From Butyriboletus loyo (lineage: Eukaryota > Basidiomycota > Agaricomycetes > Boletales > Boletaceae), in assembly GCA_038093515.1 (NCBI GenBank), contig JBBPSI010000045.1, positions 91,012 to 155,011 of the forward strand: a stretch of 64,000 nt of DNA, given 5' to 3'. This document shows, piece after piece, positions 61,161-64,000 of the stretch. Under the pieces are notes generated by a model. That model did no database searches and had not been told where the DNA came from. It worked only from the letters and a program-made list of their open reading frames with translations. The stretch's first letter is position 1. Each line of letters starts with the position of its first letter. The position numbers and the translations under genes were made by a program.

Positions 61161-62303
61161 TTAAAACAAAAATCCGAAGATGAACTGATCAAAAGAAGAG
61201 AAAACTTCGTCAGCGTTTAGATTTGAAGGATTAGAAATAGGAGAAGGTGAACGTGAGGGAAGACCTATCGGATTAACCACTGGTGTATATAACCTAGATG
61301 GTTCCGAAGGTTCTTGTTCCGATGTTTCTTGCACCAGGTATCCATTTTCGTCATAATGAAAATCTCCTCCTAAGTCGTTAGACTCTTCTCCATGACCAAC
61401 ATTCGAGAGATAACTTCCTTCTGTCACATGTTCTCCTGTTTCGACTCTGTGTAAATTACTCTCTGGGATCCCTTGAGGAAGAGCAGATAGCGGTGGTGCA
61501 GATGCAGCACATATCGCTTCAAATTCCTCATATCGTAAGTTGGGAAACCAGTGTGGATTATAAATATTTCCACTAGAGAATCTTACATTGAAGTCAGAGT
61601 GCGAAACATACATTGAAGGAGAAATTTGTCCATATGGGAGGAGGACATAAGCGTAATCCTCCGGTATGGTGTACATGTGAAGATAGGTAAGTGTATTTCT
61701 AGATAGGAGCGGACCTTGCTTGAGCCTGACGTCTCTGACGTAGAGAGGTCCTGATAGGACCGATGAGGGTAATGTCCCATGTGGCTCGCAGCTGGCTAGG
61801 TCCACGTTGGTTATTAGGAGGCGAAAGTCGTCCCAGAACTCGATGTTCTGCAGGAGTTCGACTTCTTCGTCTTCCTCCAGCCTCAACTCCGATCTCCCGG
61901 TATTCGCGATGATTGCTTCGATCTGACTCTTCACGGTTTGTAAGATCCGTTTGGAGTCGTCCGAGATCTCGTTGTAGGTGTCGGACATTTTGCTCCAAGT
62001 CTTCAGCGATGTCTTGCTGCTCTGCAGCGAGTTCGTGAGCAAACTTGAACAAAAGATTTGAAGCGTCAATTTCAATGCGATTCTTGTGGAAGAAAGGGTT
62101 AAGCTGGTGGAACCTCGTCCTCCAAATTTTATCCTGGATCTCATTCCACCTCCTGCGTGTCGGTACGTCCCAATTTCTAAAGTGTTCTTCGCCGACTTCG
62201 AAGAACTCTGCTGGTCGCCTGGAATAGTCATAGGCTTTGATGTGCCCATGATCGTCAACAGTTGGATAGTTTCTGTTGAACAAAGACGAGTCTTGCGCAG
62301 CAA
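61161..62303 (-). CDS. Pre-gag ORF C of the Copia element, unknown function
   Basis: Up to 380 residues, but the credible coding part probably starts inside, near KMSDTYNEISDDSKRILQTV (about 62000), where it takes over from ORF B. Helical, acidic: SELRLEEDEEVELLQNIEFW, DDFRLLITNVDLASCEPHG, then DAYVLLPYG-like and Tyr-rich sequence (ISPSMYVSHSDFNVRFSSGN, IYNPHWFPNLRYEEFEAICA), and a Ser/Pro tail ending FDQFIFGFLF, TAA 61161. Same frame as gag. No homologue recalled. Confidence 0.65.
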   Translation of the reverse strand: MLRKTRLCSTETIQLLTIMGTSKPMTIPGDQQSSSKSAKNTLEIGTYRHAGGGMRSRIKFGGRGSTSLTLSSTRIALKLTLQIFCSSLLTNSLQSSKTSLKTWSKMSDTYNEISDDSKRILQTVKSQIEAIIANTGRSELRLEEDEEVELLQNIEFWDDFRLLITNVDLASCEPHGTLPSSVLSGPLYVRDVRLKQGPLLSRNTLTYLHMYTIPEDYAYVLLPYGQISPSMYVSHSDFNVRFSSGNIYNPHWFPNLRYEEFEAICAASAPPLSALPQGIPESNLHRVETGEHVTEGSYLSNVGHGEESNDLGGDFHYDENGYLVQETSEQEPSEPSRLYTPVVNPIGLPSRSPSPISNPSNLNADEVFSSFDQFIFGFLF

Positions 62304-63090
62304 GAGTCGTGTTCCAAAGCGTGTCCTTGTCGAATCCTTTGAAAGGAGACGATCTATCGTAGAAATGGGCGAGACGTTCCTTCATTTCATCCAGAGTTGG
62401 GTATTGGGATCGACAAAAGATTTCGAAGCCATGGTTGTGAAGGAGAACGTCGGGTGTTGCATCGTAGGAGGGGGTGAGAATTGGAAAGCCTGCGTTCTCA
62501 TATATAGAGTGCAGGGATTCGTAGTGGAAGGAATGAGATCGTATGTATGCGACCTTGCGACAGTGATGGTGACCTTCCTCATCGATCCAGTCGATGGGTT
62601 TGAGAGGTCCAACCTCCGATGATCGAATCCGAGTTTCGGAAGCGATTCTGTGTGAAAATACAACGGAGGGGGTTGGAACCGATCGATCAATGATGAGGTT
62701 CGGGATGAGGAGGTCGTCGGTGTCGTTGGGGTCGAGACCTTCTAGCTCCTCTGGTAGGAGGCTCAGGATTTGCTCTTCCGTCTTGATGACGAACGAGCTC
62801 GTTGGTTCCATCTGGCCTGGGAATGATGGTAACATCGTCGGGTAGACGATGGATTCCTCGGTCAGCGGTGATAGTGATACCATAGGATGGTGGTTCGCTG
62901 GTGGAAGCATGATGTATCCTGGCTGGTAGAAGGGACTGGGCCCTACGACGGTTGGATGAGGGTCCAGCTCTTGGACCGGGCTCTGCAACAGCTCCGATGG
63001 TGGGTACATGAGGGATGGTGTCGCTGAGGCCAGTCTGGTTGTGTACGATGACATTGTTTGGAGGGTTTGGAGGTTGATGGGCAAGTCCAA
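61699..63090 (-). CDS. Pre-gag ORF B of the Copia element, unknown function
   Basis: Up to 463 residues. The best-looking part is about 62850-62000: LLPEELEGLDPNDTDDLLIP, GPLKPIDWIDEEGHHHCRKV, YIRSHSFHYESLHSIYENAG, FDKDTLWNTTLAAQDSSLFN, WDVPTRRRWNEIQDKIWRTR, then coiled-coil HELAAEQQDIAEDLEQNVRH. Its N-part overlaps ORF A for 404 bp and its C-part overlaps ORF C for 605 bp, each in a different frame. HHH-C and other His/Cys residues may bind metal (weak). No known domain recognised. Confidence 0.65.
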   Translation of the reverse strand: MDLPINLQTLQTMSSYTTRLASATPSLMYPPSELLQSPVQELDPHPTVVGPSPFYQPGYIMLPPANHHPMVSLSPLTEESIVYPTMLPSFPGQMEPTSSFVIKTEEQILSLLPEELEGLDPNDTDDLLIPNLIIDRSVPTPSVVFSHRIASETRIRSSEVGPLKPIDWIDEEGHHHCRKVAYIRSHSFHYESLHSIYENAGFPILTPSYDATPDVLLHNHGFEIFCRSQYPTLDEMKERLAHFYDRSSPFKGFDKDTLWNTTLAAQDSSLFNRNYPTVDDHGHIKAYDYSRRPAEFFEVGEEHFRNWDVPTRRRWNEIQDKIWRTRFHQLNPFFHKNRIEIDASNLLFKFAHELAAEQQDIAEDLEQNVRHLQRDLGRLQTDLTNREESDRSNHREYREIGVEAGGRRRSRTPAEHRVLGRLSPPNNQRGPSQLRATWDITLIGPIRTSLRQRRQAQARSAPI

Positions 63091-63541
63091 AGATGTTGTC
63101 GAGATCTAAGACGTTGATTTCGACGGAGTTGTTTGGAGTGCGAGGGCGACGACGATTATATGGAGGTGGTGGAGAAGGAGTACAAAAATGGATGTGGTGC
63201 GGTGCAGGAAAGTACGAAGAGGAGCGACGACGATGGTGCTCGACTCTTTGGGATGGCCTAGAACGTTCACTAACCTCTTGTAAGTTAGAAGGACTCGGGT
63301 GAGAAGTCGATCTAATTGACAAGGCATGATGGTGAGTAGGTGAACGCCATTGTAAGGTTAAATCGTGATCCTGAGAAACAATACGTAATGCGATGATGAA
63401 AGAATCAGCTAGCAACCATAGTGTGCTAAAGAACATAATGTTCGATGCACCACATATGGAAGCTAGTATGAGACTCAAGAAAGCGAGTACCCATAGTAAA
63501 CCAAGAGCGATAGCACTCTCGTTCCGCAGGGCTGGAAACAT
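62687..63541 (-). CDS. Pre-gag ORF A: two membrane helices, Pro-rich tail with PPxY motifs
   Basis: 284 residues, starting 36 nt after the primer-binding site, where gag usually begins. Residues about 11-31 and 33-54 form two hydrophobic helices (ALGLLWVLAFLSLILASIC and IMFFSTLWLLADSFIIAL). The rest is His/Arg/Pro-rich and disordered, with PPPPY (about residue 124) and EPPSY (about 216), both PPxY-type motifs that bind WW domains of NEDD4/Rsp5 ligases in other proteins. Ends at TGA/stop 62687. Role unknown. Confidence 0.65.
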   Translation of the reverse strand: MFPALRNESAIALGLLWVLAFLSLILASICGASNIMFFSTLWLLADSFIIALRIVSQDHDLTLQWRSPTHHHALSIRSTSHPSPSNLQEVSERSRPSQRVEHHRRRSSSYFPAPHHIHFCTPSPPPPYNRRRPRTPNNSVEINVLDLDNIFGLAHQPPNPPNNVIVHNQTGLSDTIPHVPTIGAVAEPGPRAGPSSNRRRAQSLLPARIHHASTSEPPSYGITITADRGIHRLPDDVTIIPRPDGTNELVRHQDGRANPEPPTRGARRSRPQRHRRPPHPEPHH

Positions 63542-63577
63542 TATCGAGAATCGACAGATGTTTATATTAAAAGCCTC

Positions 63578-63594
63578 TAGCGGGGCTCATAACC
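63578..63594 (-). other. Primer-binding site (initiator tRNA-Met anticodon arm type)
   Basis: Directly beside the 5' LTR. The plus strand reads TAGCGGGGCTCATAACC, which contains GGGCTCATAACC, the anticodon arm of eukaryotic initiator tRNA-Met. The element RNA is therefore complementary to an internal part of that tRNA rather than to its 3' end, as in Drosophila copia. Confidence 0.75.
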
Positions 63595-64000
63595 TTTCGG
63601 AATTGGTAAAGTCCGAGCAGGCGCACCGAGGGCAACGAAGGATGCAAGGGTAAACCTATCAGTGGAAAGACTCACTGATAATACGAGATTGAGAGTATCG
63701 CAAACAGAGTATAAGGAGCAAGGCTCAACTTAGAGATATCGCAGTAGTGATGATAGAACTGAAAGATCTAGAGAAAAGCAACAAGCCATAAGGGCTGTCT
63801 TATATACAGTACATGAGTGTTTGTACTTATGTTCTGTATAGTACCTTTATAAGGTATAGTACGAAATACATGACGATATGATAGAGATAAGAGATAAGAC
63901 TAAGCATATCGTCCAATAGCATAATAAGAGCTATTTGTAATGTGATAAGCGTGACTAGGTCTAGACAATGATGTCATATAGACCAGTCTAGAAACGTAGT
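63595..64000 (-). repeat. 5' LTR of the Copia element (truncated by window)
   Basis: 406 bp visible of an expected 449 bp, aligned to 55353-55758 with about seven single-base differences and no indel by eye. Confidence 0.93.

Larger units (their letters stand above)
55353..64000 (-). mobile_element. Ty1/Copia LTR retrotransposon, right end cut by window
   Basis: Element reads right to left: 5' LTR (63595 to beyond 64000), primer-binding site, three pre-gag ORFs, gag, pol in the Copia order protease-integrase-RT-RNaseH, polypurine tract, 3' LTR (55353-55801). At least 8.65 kb; expected right end near 64043 if both LTRs are 449 bp. The LTRs show about seven differences in 406 aligned bases, so insertion is fairly recent, though pol holds two stop codons. 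The extra 2.4 kb before gag is not part of ordinary Copia elements. Confidence 0.95.

Overview
The window is nuclear DNA of a filamentous basidiomycete. Genes are packed on both strands, nearly all carry several ~48-60 nt GT-AG introns, and several families are typical of Agaricomycetes: a four-helix-bundle plus kinase-like protein, DUF6533 seven-helix proteins and a multi-intron P450. A mushroom-forming-class fungus is well supported; placement in Cantharellales (Rhizoctonia/Ceratobasidium-like) is only a guess from gene style.

Layout. 0.1-6 kb: an ACOT9-like acyl-CoA thioesterase, then a large protein joining an MLKL/HeLo-like helical domain to a kinase-like region without visible catalytic motifs. 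6.7-11.3 kb: a divergent pair, an NCS1 uracil/allantoin-type permease (-) and a LISK/TKL kinase with a C-terminal C1 zinc finger (+). 11.9-20.3 kb: a cytochrome P450 and tuberin (TSC2) with a complete Rap/Rheb-GAP domain. 21.8-29.3 kb: a DM9-VWA fusion and, on the other strand, a GEN1/Yen1 Holliday-junction resolvase. 29.4-32.4 kb: no gene I could resolve. 32.5-49.9 kb: a housekeeping block with DIM1 and eIF2D (divergent, ~110 bp apart), an M28 aminopeptidase, cytosolic leucyl-tRNA synthetase, a conserved Cys-rich protein, an NHP6-type HMG-box protein and an ERCC6L2-like SNF2 ATPase. 50.6-54.3 kb: a tandem duplication of a DUF6533 seven-helix gene, the first copy with a damaged 3' end.

55.35 kb to the window end is one Ty1/Copia retrotransposon on the minus strand: LTR, polypurine tract, pol, gag, an unusual 2.4-kb block of three overlapping ORFs before gag, a primer-binding site matching the anticodon arm of initiator tRNA-Met, and the second LTR, cut by the window end. 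The LTRs show about 7 differences over 406 aligned bases, so the insertion is fairly young. Pol carries two in-frame stops.

The pre-gag block is the strongest candidate for something undescribed: two membrane helices and PPxY motifs, then conserved-looking coiled-coil sequence, in three successive +1-related frames, the last in the gag frame and separated from it by a single stop codon. Other points worth following are the MLKL-like architecture, the DM9-VWA fusion, a 13-nt microexon in DIM1 and a GC-AG intron in LeuRS. Gene ends and splice sites were placed by eye; exon maps are approximate.
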